Shown: positions 1 to 7,020 of the stretch, one piece after another | Position numbering within the stretch: the stretch's first letter is position 1 | Layout: every line of letters begins with the position of its first letter | Assembly (NCBI GenBank): GCA_029264635.1 | Contig: JARIAA010000262.1 | Coordinates: 1 to 7,732 of the forward strand | Reading direction: 5' to 3' | DNA: 7,732 nt | From: Psychrobacter sp. | Lineage (GTDB): Bacteria; Pseudomonadota; Gammaproteobacteria; Pseudomonadales; Moraxellaceae | The notes under the pieces: generated by a model | What the model was told of the DNA's origin: nothing | Seen by the model: the letters and a program-made list of their open reading frames with translations, nothing else | Database searches by the model: none | Program-made: the position numbers and the translations under genes

Positions 1-264
1 TGCGCCGCTGTTTAAAGACACACTTCGCTCATTGCTGCTGCCACCATAAATAACAGCGACTCTACCAAATTCACTGGCATCCTTTACTTTACTATATGCA
101 ACACTTAATAAAGCATCAGTGCTTGGCTGATCACCTTCTGTACTCTCTTTTTCGGTTTGCGCAGCGGCGGCTAAGGCTGCCTCTGGGTTATCAATGATTA
201 CCGAGCTTTTAGCGTCATCGACCGCTTTATTGAGAATGTCAGGGGTGTTTTGATGATTCGTCAT
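1..264 (-). CDS. ddl: D-alanine--D-alanine ligase, N-terminal part (cut by window edge)
   Basis: Ddl joins two D-alanines using ATP in the cytoplasm, giving the dipeptide that MurF adds to the peptidoglycan precursor. Only the first 88 codons are present. Residues 69-87 read VAVIYGGSSNERSVSLNSG, which matches the family's N-terminal strand and glycine loop (AVLLGG-S-ER-VSLNSG in E. coli DdlB). The ATP-grasp catalytic domain lies outside the window. In E. coli DdlB this motif begins within the first few residues. Here about 64 residues rich in Ala, Ser, Asp and Glu come first, and I see no signal peptide or membrane segment in them. There is no other Met and no in-frame GTG or TTG start close to the conserved core, so the ATG at 264 is the best start, although its ribosome site is weak (GGAA about 9 bases upstream). 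It follows murC by 33 bp in the same direction, the usual murC-ddl order of dcw clusters. The symbol ddlB would also fit. Confidence 0.9.
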   Translation of the reverse strand, partial: MTNHQNTPDILNKAVDDAKSSVIIDNPEAALAAAAQTEKESTEGDQPSTDALLSVAYSKVKDASEFGRVAVIYGGSSNERSVSLNSGA

Positions 265-297
265 GAGGGTGGTTTCCAAAAATCTTTTATATAAGGC

Positions 298-1770
298 TTA
301 CTTAAGGTACAAATTATTAGCCGATAAATCGATAGCAATCTGACCGATATTACCAGCGCCTTGTGTTAAAAGCATGTCGTCTGCCTTCAATAAGCGCTGC
401 ATAACGGGGGCAAGATTATTTTTATCAACAATAGTGGGTTCGACAGCACCGCGTAAGCGGATACTACGTGCCAGCGCTTTGGTATCGGCGCCAGTAATGT
501 GGCTTTCACCAGCTGGGTACACATCCAATAATAATAACTCATCGACCGTTGAGAGCACTTCAACAAAATCATCAAAGCAGTCGCGGGTACGGCTATAACG
601 ATGCGGCTGAAACAGCATCACTAAACGGCGATCAGGGAAGCTCTGGCGCGCCGCTTTAATCGTAGCGTCCACCTCTTTTGGATGATGACCATAATCATCA
701 ATGAGCAGTACATCGCCGCCCTCAATAGCGACAGCAGGATGTTGTTCAAAACGACGCCCCACCCCTTCAAACTTCTGTAACGCCCGCTCAATAGCTCTGT
801 CATCCACGCCTTCATCAGTCGCCATTGTAATAGCAGCAAGCGCATTATAGACATTGTGAATACCAGGAATATTTAACGTCAAACGCAGAGGTTCGCGGTC
901 ACGGCGTAACACTGTAAAGTGGGTCTTAGTGCCTTCGCTGACCACATCGACTGCTTGCACATCGTTAAAAGGCTCAAGGCCAAAGGTCAATACGGGGCGA
1001 CCGATATCGTCAATCATGGCATATAGTTCAGGGTCATCACCACAAACCACTGCCAAACCATAAAAGGGCATGTTTTGCAAAAACTGAATATAAGCTGCTT
1101 TTAATTTCTCAAAACTGTTTTCATACGTCTCCATATGATCTTGGTCGATATTGGTGACAATCGCCGCCATTGGATGCAACGATAAAAACGACGCATCAGA
1201 CTCATCAGCCTCTGCAATTAAAAAACGACTGCTACCGAGCGCTGCATTCTTGCCTGACGCATTGAGCTTACCGCCGATGACATACGTCGGATCAAGCTGC
1301 CCTTCTGCCATCATTGTTGTCAGCAGACTGGTGGTAGTGGTTTTACCGTGCGCACCTGCAACCGCAATCCCATGACGATAGCGCATTAACTCACCGAGCA
1401 TATCAGCGCGGCGTACGACTGGCAAACGGGCTTCCAATGCAGCTTTTACCTCTGGGTTACTACGATCAATCGCTGAGGATACAACCAGAACGTCCGTATT
1501 AGAGATGTTTTTGGAATCGTGACCGATGAATATCTCAATACCAATATTCCGTAAACGCCTTGTGACAGGGCTTTCGGTAATATCTGAACCACTCACTTGA
1601 TAGCCTTGATTGCTCATTACCTCAGCGATACCGCACATACCTGATCCACCAATGCCCACGAAATGTAAATGCTGAATACGGCGCATCTCTGGTATCTCAA
1701 TCAAACGCTTTGGCGAATCATTGTTCGTTAATGACATAGAAGAAGTATTGGCAGAGGTAGGCGTTGACAT
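298..1770 (-). CDS. murC: UDP-N-acetylmuramate--L-alanine ligase
   Basis: This cytoplasmic Mur ligase adds L-alanine to UDP-MurNAc with ATP, the first step of the peptide stem. The 490 residues are close to E. coli MurC (491) and the gene looks complete. The N-terminal UDP-substrate domain has HFVGIGGSGMCGIAE (36-50). The central ATPase domain has the P-loop GAHGKTTTT (139-147), EADESDASF (187-195) and NIDQDHMETY (207-216). GIHNVYNALAA (303-313) leads into the C-terminal domain with DDYGHHPKEV (358-367), FQPHRYSRT (387-395) and GAGNIG (471-476). The start at 1770 has a GAGAAAG ribosome site a few bases upstream. Met12 is possible but has no such site. Residues 1-20 are Ser/Thr/Asn-rich and unlike the conserved core, and the EMRR motif lies about 13 residues later than in E. 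coli. murG is 85 bp upstream and ddl 33 bp downstream, so cotranscription is likely. Confidence 0.98.
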   Translation of the reverse strand: MSTPTSANTSSMSLTNNDSPKRLIEIPEMRRIQHLHFVGIGGSGMCGIAEVMSNQGYQVSGSDITESPVTRRLRNIGIEIFIGHDSKNISNTDVLVVSSAIDRSNPEVKAALEARLPVVRRADMLGELMRYRHGIAVAGAHGKTTTTSLLTTMMAEGQLDPTYVIGGKLNASGKNAALGSSRFLIAEADESDASFLSLHPMAAIVTNIDQDHMETYENSFEKLKAAYIQFLQNMPFYGLAVVCGDDPELYAMIDDIGRPVLTFGLEPFNDVQAVDVVSEGTKTHFTVLRRDREPLRLTLNIPGIHNVYNALAAITMATDEGVDDRAIERALQKFEGVGRRFEQHPAVAIEGGDVLLIDDYGHHPKEVDATIKAARQSFPDRRLVMLFQPHRYSRTRDCFDDFVEVLSTVDELLLLDVYPAGESHITGADTKALARSIRLRGAVEPTIVDKNNLAPVMQRLLKADDMLLTQGAGNIGQIAIDLSANNLYLK

Positions 1771-1855
1771 AGGACTTTCTCTTTATTAAAGGCTAACAAA
1801 ATGCGTATCAGTGAATACAAATAAAAAACAGCTTTGAAGATTAAAAAAAATTACT

Positions 1856-2941
1856 TTATAGTGCTTGCCAAATGATATCGGCAACCTGCTGGTTGGCATT
1901 ACGATTAGCAAGAGCATGACCTTTTTTGGCCATCGCTAAGCAAGTGGGTCGATCAAGTGCGGCAAGCTCATCGCTTAGCCGTTTAGGTGTCAATTCAGTT
2001 TGTGGCAATAAAATTGCAGCATCGTGTTGCGTCAAGGTGCGAGCATTAGCAGTTTGATGATCATCGACCGCACTTGGCAGTGGCACAAAAATCGCAGCAA
2101 TACCGACATTTTGAATTTCAGTGACCGTTAGCGCACCTGCACGGCACACCACAATATCTGCCCAGCTATAGGCTGCTGCCATGTCATCAATAAAGGGCTG
2201 TACCGTAATATGATGCAGGTTTAAATCTTCATCATCATAAGCCGCTTTCGTTGCCAGCTCATTATTACGACCACATTGATGACGCACTTCAAAGGGACGA
2301 TCGACGAGCGCCAATGCTTTTGGTAAGGTAACGTTTAACACTTGAGCACCAAGTGAGCCACCAACGATTAGCAGCTTGAGCGGTGAGCTGTCGATGACAT
2401 CATAACGTATCTCAGGTTCAGCAACTCCAGAAATCGCGTTGCGTACTGGATTACCCACGGTCTCAAGCTTGGCGTCCAATTGACTATCAGCAAAGGTGTG
2501 TTCAAAAGCTTGCAGTACTTTGGTTGCCATTTTGGCCAAATAGCGATTACTCATACCTGCAATTGCATTTTGCTCATGGATAATCAGTGGCGTCTTCGTC
2601 ATACGGGCGGCGATACCACCAGGCGCTGAGACGTAACCACCAAAGCCCACTACCATATCAATTTTATTACTACGAATAATTTTGGTCGCAGCCATGGTCG
2701 CTGATAATAATGAGATGGGCAACTTGAGCAAGCGCCCTATTCCTTTACCACGTAAGCCTTGCATATTAATCGCATGAAAAGCATAATCGGTTGGTTCAAC
2801 CAAGCGGTTTTCCATACCATTTGGTGTGCCAAGCCAATGAATGACTGCACCGCGCTGAGTCAGCTCCTCACTCACTGCAAGGGCTGGAAATACATGCCCG
2901 CCTGTACCAGCAGCCATCATCAATATGTGCGGTGTCTTCAT
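1856..2941 (-). CDS. murG: Undecaprenyldiphospho-muramoylpentapeptide beta-N-acetylglucosaminyltransferase (lipid II synthase)
   Basis: MurG moves GlcNAc from UDP-GlcNAc to lipid I to make lipid II at the inner face of the cytoplasmic membrane. It is a GT-B fold enzyme of family GT28. At 361 residues it is full length (E. coli 355). The N-terminal Rossmann domain has the glycine loop GTGGHVFPA (12-20), a second loop GFGGYVSAPGG (99-109) and HEQNA (122-126). After the linker GNPVR (163-167), the C-terminal domain has GGSLGAQ (194-200) and the UDP-GlcNAc site CRAGALTVTE (266-275) and DDHQTANA (293-300). The segment GKGIGRLLKLPISLLSA (65-81) fits the hydrophobic and basic membrane-contact patch of MurG. 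The ATG at 2941 has AAGG about 5 bases upstream. Downstream, murC follows after 85 bp that contain A/T tracts but no GC-rich hairpin. Upstream is gshB rather than ftsW, its common dcw neighbour, so murG may be first in its transcript. Confidence 0.98.
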   Translation of the reverse strand: MKTPHILMMAAGTGGHVFPALAVSEELTQRGAVIHWLGTPNGMENRLVEPTDYAFHAINMQGLRGKGIGRLLKLPISLLSATMAATKIIRSNKIDMVVGFGGYVSAPGGIAARMTKTPLIIHEQNAIAGMSNRYLAKMATKVLQAFEHTFADSQLDAKLETVGNPVRNAISGVAEPEIRYDVIDSSPLKLLIVGGSLGAQVLNVTLPKALALVDRPFEVRHQCGRNNELATKAAYDDEDLNLHHITVQPFIDDMAAAYSWADIVVCRAGALTVTEIQNVGIAAIFVPLPSAVDDHQTANARTLTQHDAAILLPQTELTPKRLSDELAALDRPTCLAMAKKGHALANRNANQQVADIIWQAL

Positions 2942-3164
2942 TACCCTTGCCTATCTTTTCGTTAATTATATGAAGTGCTTATAGTCACACAGTTAAGTCA
3001 GTTATTGAAAATGATGACACTGTAAAAGCCCGCATAGTATAGATGAAATCAAGCTGATATATATAGCATTTTATCGATTAAACGGCAGATTAAATGACGG
3101 TAATGCCAGACAGTAAAAGTGAGAGATTATGATAGCTTAACAACCTCTCATTCTTGCGATATGG
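2942..3164 (-). promoter_or_regulatory. AT-rich gap upstream of murG, possible promoter region
   Basis: These 223 bp are the longest gap in the window and hold no credible ORF. On the minus strand there is a -10-like TATACT (plus positions 3036-3041) and several A/T-rich stretches, including an alternating AT run near 3056-3063. None has a good -35 box at 16-18 bp, so I cannot name a promoter with confidence. The size of the gap, and its position before the murG-murC-ddl run, make it the likely place for transcription of that group to begin. This is inferred from layout. Confidence 0.3.
3120..3150 (-). terminator. Weak dyad downstream of gshB, possible terminator
   Basis: TGAGAG at 3120-3125 pairs with CTCTCA at 3145-3150, and an inner TTA/TAA pair lies at 3127-3129 and 3138-3140. 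On the minus strand this forms a hairpin starting 15 bp after the gshB stop, followed by the short pyrimidine tract CTTTT. The stem is only 6 bp with a large interrupted loop and the T tract is short, so it may be a weak terminator or chance. Its place between gshB and murG is the main support. Confidence 0.25.
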
Positions 3165-4133
3165 TTATACACAACGGGCTTCTATCGCAATGATAAAATC
3201 GGTTGCGATATCGGTTCCACATTGATCGTTAATCTCACGCACACAAGTCGGGCTGGTGACGTTAATCTCAGTAATGCGTCCGCCAATTAAGTCCAAGCCA
3301 ACAAACATGAGACCTTTTTGTTTGACGATAGGGGCGACCACTTCTGCCACTTGACGTTCAATATCGGTGAGTGGCATGGCCACACCGCTACCACCTGCCG
3401 CAAGATTACCACGGGTCTCGCCTTTGACGGGAATACGAGCCAAGCTATAATCTACAACGACGCCATCCACGATCAATACGCGCTTATCGCCCTCGACAAT
3501 CTCTGGTAAATAACGCTGTGCCATAATTGGCAAGGTTTCAAGCTCAGTTAATATTTCAAGCGTCACGCCGATATTGGGACTGTCCGCTGTCAGACGAAAA
3601 ATACCGGTGCCACCCATGCCATCTAGCGGCTTGACGATAACATCTTGCTGCTCGGCGATAAACTTGCGAATATGCGCCTGTTTACTAGTCACAATCGTTG
3701 GGCTCATGTAATCGCTAAACCAAGTCGCAAACAACTTCTCATTACAGTCGCGAATCGCTTGTGGATCATTAACGACTAAGACGCCTGCTGCTTTTGCATG
3801 GTCAAGCATATAAGTGGCATAAATAAAGCGCATGTCAAATGGTGGATCTTTACGCATCAAAATCACGTTATAGTCGCTAATCGAACCAGTACTTTTATCG
3901 CCTAGGGTATAGAAGTTTTCGGGATCACGCTTTACGCTAACTGGCTGCGAATCGACCATTAACTGTCCACGATCCAACCAAAGATCATGAATTTGGCAAT
4001 AGCCAAGCGTATGACCACGATCTTGAGCTGCCCACATCATTGCTAAGGTAGTGTCTTTTTTATAATTGATCTCTTCGATAGGATCCATAATGACGAGTAT
4101 GTTTAAAGATTTTTTTTGATTTTCTTGGCTCAT
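3165..4133 (-). CDS. gshB: Glutathione synthetase
   Basis: This cytoplasmic ATP-grasp enzyme joins gamma-glutamylcysteine and glycine with ATP to make glutathione. Counting from the ATG at 4133 it has 322 residues, near the E. coli length of about 316. The N-terminal domain carries RKDPPFD (94-100). NEKLFA (131-136) leads into the ATP-grasp fold with VKPLDGMGGTGIFR (167-180), EGDKRVL (214-220), the glycine-rich lid RGNLAAGGSG (241-250) and the metal and substrate end GLDLIGGRITEINVTSPT (279-296), where E289 and N291 are the expected Mg ligands. The frame can also open at a GTG four codons earlier (4145), but AAGTGAG sits 7 bases before the ATG and nothing similar precedes the GTG, so I chose the ATG. 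pyrE ends 116 bp upstream and murG starts 223 bp downstream. The AT-rich upstream gap could hold its own promoter, but no pair of boxes stands out. Confidence 0.97.
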   Translation of the reverse strand: MSQENQKKSLNILVIMDPIEEINYKKDTTLAMMWAAQDRGHTLGYCQIHDLWLDRGQLMVDSQPVSVKRDPENFYTLGDKSTGSISDYNVILMRKDPPFDMRFIYATYMLDHAKAAGVLVVNDPQAIRDCNEKLFATWFSDYMSPTIVTSKQAHIRKFIAEQQDVIVKPLDGMGGTGIFRLTADSPNIGVTLEILTELETLPIMAQRYLPEIVEGDKRVLIVDGVVVDYSLARIPVKGETRGNLAAGGSGVAMPLTDIERQVAEVVAPIVKQKGLMFVGLDLIGGRITEINVTSPTCVREINDQCGTDIATDFIIAIEARCV

Positions 4134-4249
4134 AATAAGGCTCACTTACGTTATATTATTAGTAAATAAATAAGAATGGATAAAAAATGGGCAAAAACGA
4201 CATAGCGAAATGCTAACTATAAAGCTTTAATTAGAACCTTTGCGACAGA

Positions 4250-4954
4250 CTATACGCCGTACTGCTCACGGTAATACTGCATTTTTGCAAGCTGGGTCGC
4301 CTCTTTATAGGGGCTATTTTCGTCTGCCAAATAACTGATTAAATCATCAATATCGACGAGGGCACGTACAGGTACTTGTAAGGTTGCAGCAAGCTCTTGA
4401 ATAGCAGAATGATCGTTTTGGCCTTTTTCTTTACGATCAAGGGCCACGATAATACCTGCCACACTTGCGCCCGCTTGCTCTAAAACCTCAATCACTTCGC
4501 GCATCGCTGTGCCAGCAGTAATCACATCATCCAGTATCCAAACTGATTTGCCGCTGACATCGGCACCAACCAAGTTACCGCCTTCACCATGCGTTTTAGC
4601 TTCTTTACGGTTATAACCCCATTTCGCATTGATACCATGATGTAGCAATAACGCTTGAGCGGTTGCCGCCACAAATGGAATGCCTTTATAAGCGGCACCA
4701 AAGATGACCAGCTCTGGCTCACCTATACCATTATTCGTAACTGCCATCTGTTCGGCCAAGGCATCCGCATAACCGCGCGCGAGTAATGATAACATCTCAC
4801 CTGTTGCCAGCAGTCCTGCATTAAAAAAATACGGACTGATACGACCAGACTTAAGCACAAACTCGCCAAATTTTAGCACTTGATTATCTAAAGCCAGTTG
4901 AATAAAGTCATGCGATGAGAATAACGGGGTTTGAGCGGGTTGAGCATTGGTCAT
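4250..4954 (-). CDS. pyrE: Orotate phosphoribosyltransferase
   Basis: PyrE converts orotate and PRPP to orotidine 5'-monophosphate and pyrophosphate, the fifth step of UMP synthesis, in the cytoplasm. It has 234 residues against 213 in E. coli. The extra length is a longer N-terminus, a short insert near 71-80 and a slightly longer C-terminal part. LKSGRISPYFFNAG (34-47), GAAYKGIP (86-93), the flexible catalytic loop YNRKEAKTHGEGGNLVG (114-130) and the PRPP-binding motif VWILDDVITAGTAMRE (138-153) are all intact. The C-terminal YREQYGV also fits the E. coli ending (YREEFGV). The ATG at 4954 has AGGA 8 bases upstream. The neighbouring unrecognised gene ends 61 bp before it, and gshB follows after 116 bp. 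I see no attenuator-like leader with a hairpin and T tract of the E. coli rph-pyrE kind. Confidence 0.98.
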   Translation of the reverse strand: MTNAQPAQTPLFSSHDFIQLALDNQVLKFGEFVLKSGRISPYFFNAGLLATGEMLSLLARGYADALAEQMAVTNNGIGEPELVIFGAAYKGIPFVAATAQALLLHHGINAKWGYNRKEAKTHGEGGNLVGADVSGKSVWILDDVITAGTAMREVIEVLEQAGASVAGIIVALDRKEKGQNDHSAIQELAATLQVPVRALVDIDDLISYLADENSPYKEATQLAKMQYYREQYGV

Positions 4955-4998
4955 TGGGGCATTCCTATCAGCGAAGAGGAGGACAAAAATTTTGCATT

Positions 4999-5027
4999 AT
5001 TGTACCCACTATTAATCAGCTTGACCA
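4999..5027 (-). promoter_or_regulatory. Candidate pyrE promoter overlapping the end of the upstream gene
   Basis: On the minus strand, TGGTCA (5022-5027) and TACAAT (4999-5004) are separated by 17 bp. The -10 matches the sigma-70 consensus at 5 of 6 bases and the -35 at 4 of 6. The -35 box lies in the last codons of the 335-residue gene (stop at 5016). Transcription would begin near 4992 and leave a leader of about 35-40 bases before the pyrE ATG. The match was made by eye and is only moderately convincing. Confidence 0.35.
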
Positions 5028-6023
5028 ACCATTGATGTCATAATCCTGCATATTAGGATAACGCGTCAACAGACCACTACGTGACGAGATATTAAAATAG
5101 CATGAACCATCAGCGCGCACTTGTATCTCCCAGCCTAAATGATAGGCCGCTACAATGATATGACCCTCAAAAATCCGAATTTGCCGATACTGATAACGCT
5201 GTGCAGGCTCAAGATTAATCTGACTGAGCAAATAGCTACGGACATGCTGACAGATTTGCGCCGCGCTGTAGCTTTGATTGATACTTTTGCGCGTACTACA
5301 CTGCTTTAAAGCATGATCGGCTACGCTACCTGCCATGATATCTGTGGGCAAACTGCCCTTGCCTGTTTCAAACTGTTGGGGCTGCAAAATCACTTGCCAG
5401 TCATCAGCATACAAGCTATTGAGTAATTCGTCAGGATTATAACGTTTAATCAACGCGCGTAGGGAGGCAGAAGACGCATTGGTATTTTTATTAACACTAT
5501 CGACATTTATACCTTGCGCAGCAAGGCTATCAGCGACCACAAAACCATAACGAGTCAGCGCTGGATATGCACAAATCGCCTGCTGAATATCTGACATATC
5601 CAGTAAGATCATATCACTCAATGCTGATACTAAAGGCTGCTCGCTATGGTTCTGATGAAAATTATCAGGAAACTCCATAAGCTTTGCGGCGTTGAGTAAT
5701 GACAAATGCTCCGCCAAAGCCTCAGAAGCTATTAGCTGCCATTTAGATAAACTGTCTTCATTAAGCTGATAAAAACGTATCGAATTGCCATACAACCGTT
5801 GCAACTGTCCATTTTGACGGCGCGCAGGTTCTGGGATATCACTCAAAGGCCGAGCAGGATCAAGTGGTGATTGTCTGGGATCAAAATTGGGATGCACGAT
5901 TGCAGGCTGCTTACTATCCAGTAAAACAGACGATTGCTGCGCATGACCTTCTATTAGCTTACTTTGTGCCGCTTTGCATTTATCATTCGGCAAACGGTTG
6001 GCAGGAGTAGAAGGCTGAGTCAT
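5016..6023 (-). CDS. Hypothetical protein, 335 residues, family not recognised
   Basis: I do not recognise this protein. It has no signal peptide, no hydrophobic segment long enough to span a membrane and no familiar catalytic motif, so it is probably cytoplasmic. Residues 1-75 are polar and proline-rich (for example HPNFDPRQSPLDPARPL, 44-60) and probably disordered. Residues 90-170 look mostly helical. Residues 172-188 are a Ser/Asn-rich linker. The last 60 residues look like alternating beta strands (RQIRIFEGHIIVAAYHLGWEIQV, split here as 280-290 and 291-302) followed by RADGSCYFNIS (303-313). There are five cysteines (16, 151, 242, 258, 308) with no CxxC pair. The ATG at 6023 has GGAG 5 bases upstream, a good ribosome site. 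Base composition resembles the neighbours. It lies between the YeeZ-like gene (106 bp upstream) and pyrE (61 bp downstream), which says little about function. The ORF length, ribosome site and fit between neighbours support a real gene. It may be restricted to the lineage. Confidence 0.85.
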   Translation of the reverse strand: MTQPSTPANRLPNDKCKAAQSKLIEGHAQQSSVLLDSKQPAIVHPNFDPRQSPLDPARPLSDIPEPARRQNGQLQRLYGNSIRFYQLNEDSLSKWQLIASEALAEHLSLLNAAKLMEFPDNFHQNHSEQPLVSALSDMILLDMSDIQQAICAYPALTRYGFVVADSLAAQGINVDSVNKNTNASSASLRALIKRYNPDELLNSLYADDWQVILQPQQFETGKGSLPTDIMAGSVADHALKQCSTRKSINQSYSAAQICQHVRSYLLSQINLEPAQRYQYRQIRIFEGHIIVAAYHLGWEIQVRADGSCYFNISSRSGLLTRYPNMQDYDINGWSS

Positions 6024-6069
6024 GAAATCTCCATAAGCTATAAAATATTAAAGCTTGTTGAAACGCTCT

Positions 6070-6088
6070 TTGAACAGGGGTTTTTCAA
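6070..6088. promoter_or_regulatory. 19-bp dyad TTGAA-N9-TTCAA upstream of the unrecognised gene
   Basis: TTGAA (6070-6074) and TTCAA (6084-6088) form an inverted repeat around 9 bases, 47 bp before the start of the 335-residue gene. With flanking bases the plus strand could pair 7 bp (6068-6074 with 6084-6090, one G-T wobble). The minus strand gains a mismatch there and lacks a T tract, so a minus-strand terminator is unlikely. An operator is possible, but in such AT-rich sequence the match may be chance. Confidence 0.2.
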
Positions 6089-6090
6089 GG

Positions 6091-6113
6091 AGGCTATTTA
6101 AAAAAGGCTATTT
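6091..6113. repeat. Short direct repeat, AGGCTATTT twice at 14-bp spacing
   Basis: AGGCTATTT occurs at 6091-6099 and again at 6105-6113, separated by AAAAA. It lies between the stop of the YeeZ-like gene and the dyad upstream of the unrecognised gene. On the minus strand it reads as two AAATAGCCT copies with a T6 run, so it could be a slippage duplication or a repeated binding half-site. No function can be claimed. Confidence 0.45.
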
Positions 6114-6129
6114 GAATCAAACGGTCGTC

Positions 6130-6969
6130 TTACTCTTGATAACGCAAAATATCGCGATATCCTGCTTGCCAATCAGGATAATCGAGCAAAGCTAACGGAA
6201 TATTGCTATGCAGGCGCTTCCCTGTAATCGTTGTTTTTGTAGAATCGATAGTAGGAGGCGTCTCACCTATTTGCTCGCTTAACCAAACGCCAAGCTCTAA
6301 GGTCGTGACTGGCGCGTAATCTGTAGCGATATAAAGTGGCTTTGGCGCATCGATAGTAAGTACATTAGTAATAATATTGACTAAATCACGATCCATGATA
6401 CGGTTGCTCCAGTGCGCGGCTGCCACTGGCTCTTTTTGTGGCTCGCGGGCTTTACGCAAACGCATCAGTCGCGCGCGGCCATAGATACCGCTAGGACGAA
6501 TAATGATAGCCTTATTACCAAAGCCTTGTTGCAGTGCTTGCTCTGCTTGGAGTATAACCTTTGAGGCTTCACGCTCAGGCATCACAGGCGCGGTATGTTC
6601 ATCGATCCATTCGCCATTATCTTGCCCATAGACGCCGGTCGAGGAGATAAATACAATGCGCTCAAGTTGGGACAGCTCATGTGCCATACTGGCTAAATGC
6701 TGACAGATACCTAGGTAGCTATGGTTGTAACCATTGGTGGAATACTCATCAGGCGTCACAATAATAGCGATTCGAGTAAAATCCTTTATCTGTTCAGCAC
6801 TAAGCGTTAAAGCATCCGCTTGTAGAAATTTTGCGTTATCGTTTAAAGCATAATGGTGACGCTTGCTACGGGCAAGTCCTGTGACAGACATATGATCTTT
6901 GGCAAGCTTATTAGTGACAGGCACACCAATATCCCCTTGACCGATGATGAGCCAGTGCTGAGTCGTCAT
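6130..6969 (-). CDS. YeeZ-like atypical SDR, NAD(P)-dependent epimerase/dehydratase family
   Basis: This is a predicted soluble Rossmann-fold protein of the extended or atypical short-chain dehydrogenase group. At 279 residues it is close to E. coli YeeZ (about 274), whose substrate is not established. The N-terminus has the dinucleotide glycine motif LIIGQGDIG (7-15). VTPDEYSTN (71-79) ends a core strand. FISSTGVYG (107-115) and WIDEHTAP (121-128) match the YeeZ pattern of STGVYG followed by W-DE-TP, and RPSGIYG (158-164) is the usual element after the active site. The classical YxxxK is absent: the equivalent stretch reads REASKVILQAE (133-143), as expected for this atypical group. Tyr114 is a candidate functional residue. 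The ATG at 6969 has AGGA 6 bases upstream. It starts 51 bp after the stop of the outer-membrane protein gene and may be cotranscribed with it. The family call is firm, but the reaction is unknown. Confidence 0.88.
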   Translation of the reverse strand: MTTQHWLIIGQGDIGVPVTNKLAKDHMSVTGLARSKRHHYALNDNAKFLQADALTLSAEQIKDFTRIAIIVTPDEYSTNGYNHSYLGICQHLASMAHELSQLERIVFISSTGVYGQDNGEWIDEHTAPVMPEREASKVILQAEQALQQGFGNKAIIIRPSGIYGRARLMRLRKAREPQKEPVAAAHWSNRIMDRDLVNIITNVLTIDAPKPLYIATDYAPVTTLELGVWLSEQIGETPPTIDSTKTTITGKRLHSNIPLALLDYPDWQAGYRDILRYQE

Positions 6970-7020
6970 AAAGCATCCTTAATGTATTGTATTTATCGTA
7001 GATTTGACCGTATGTTATGT

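Noticed and set aside
1151..1375. An open frame on the plus strand within murC; similar frames lie at 374-598 (+), 621-854 (-) and 3318-3509 (+).
   Set aside because: They lie opposite or out of frame with clearly conserved enzymes and have no recognisable protein character.
1771..1855. T-rich tracts after the murG stop on the minus strand as a possible terminator.
   Set aside because: No GC-bearing stem precedes the T runs, and the spacing to murC suits cotranscription.
4203..4215. Hairpin TAGC-N5-GCTA between pyrE and gshB, followed on the minus strand by a T5 run, as a possible pyrE terminator.
   Set aside because: The stem is only 4 bp and the T run starts several bases after it. This is too weak to call.
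5081..5115. The RADGSCYFNIS stretch near the end of the 335-residue protein resembles the DG-x-C motif of OTU cysteine proteases.
   Set aside because: In OTU proteases this motif is N-terminal and a catalytic His follows downstream. Here it is 22-32 residues from the C-terminus with no His after it, so the similarity is superficial.
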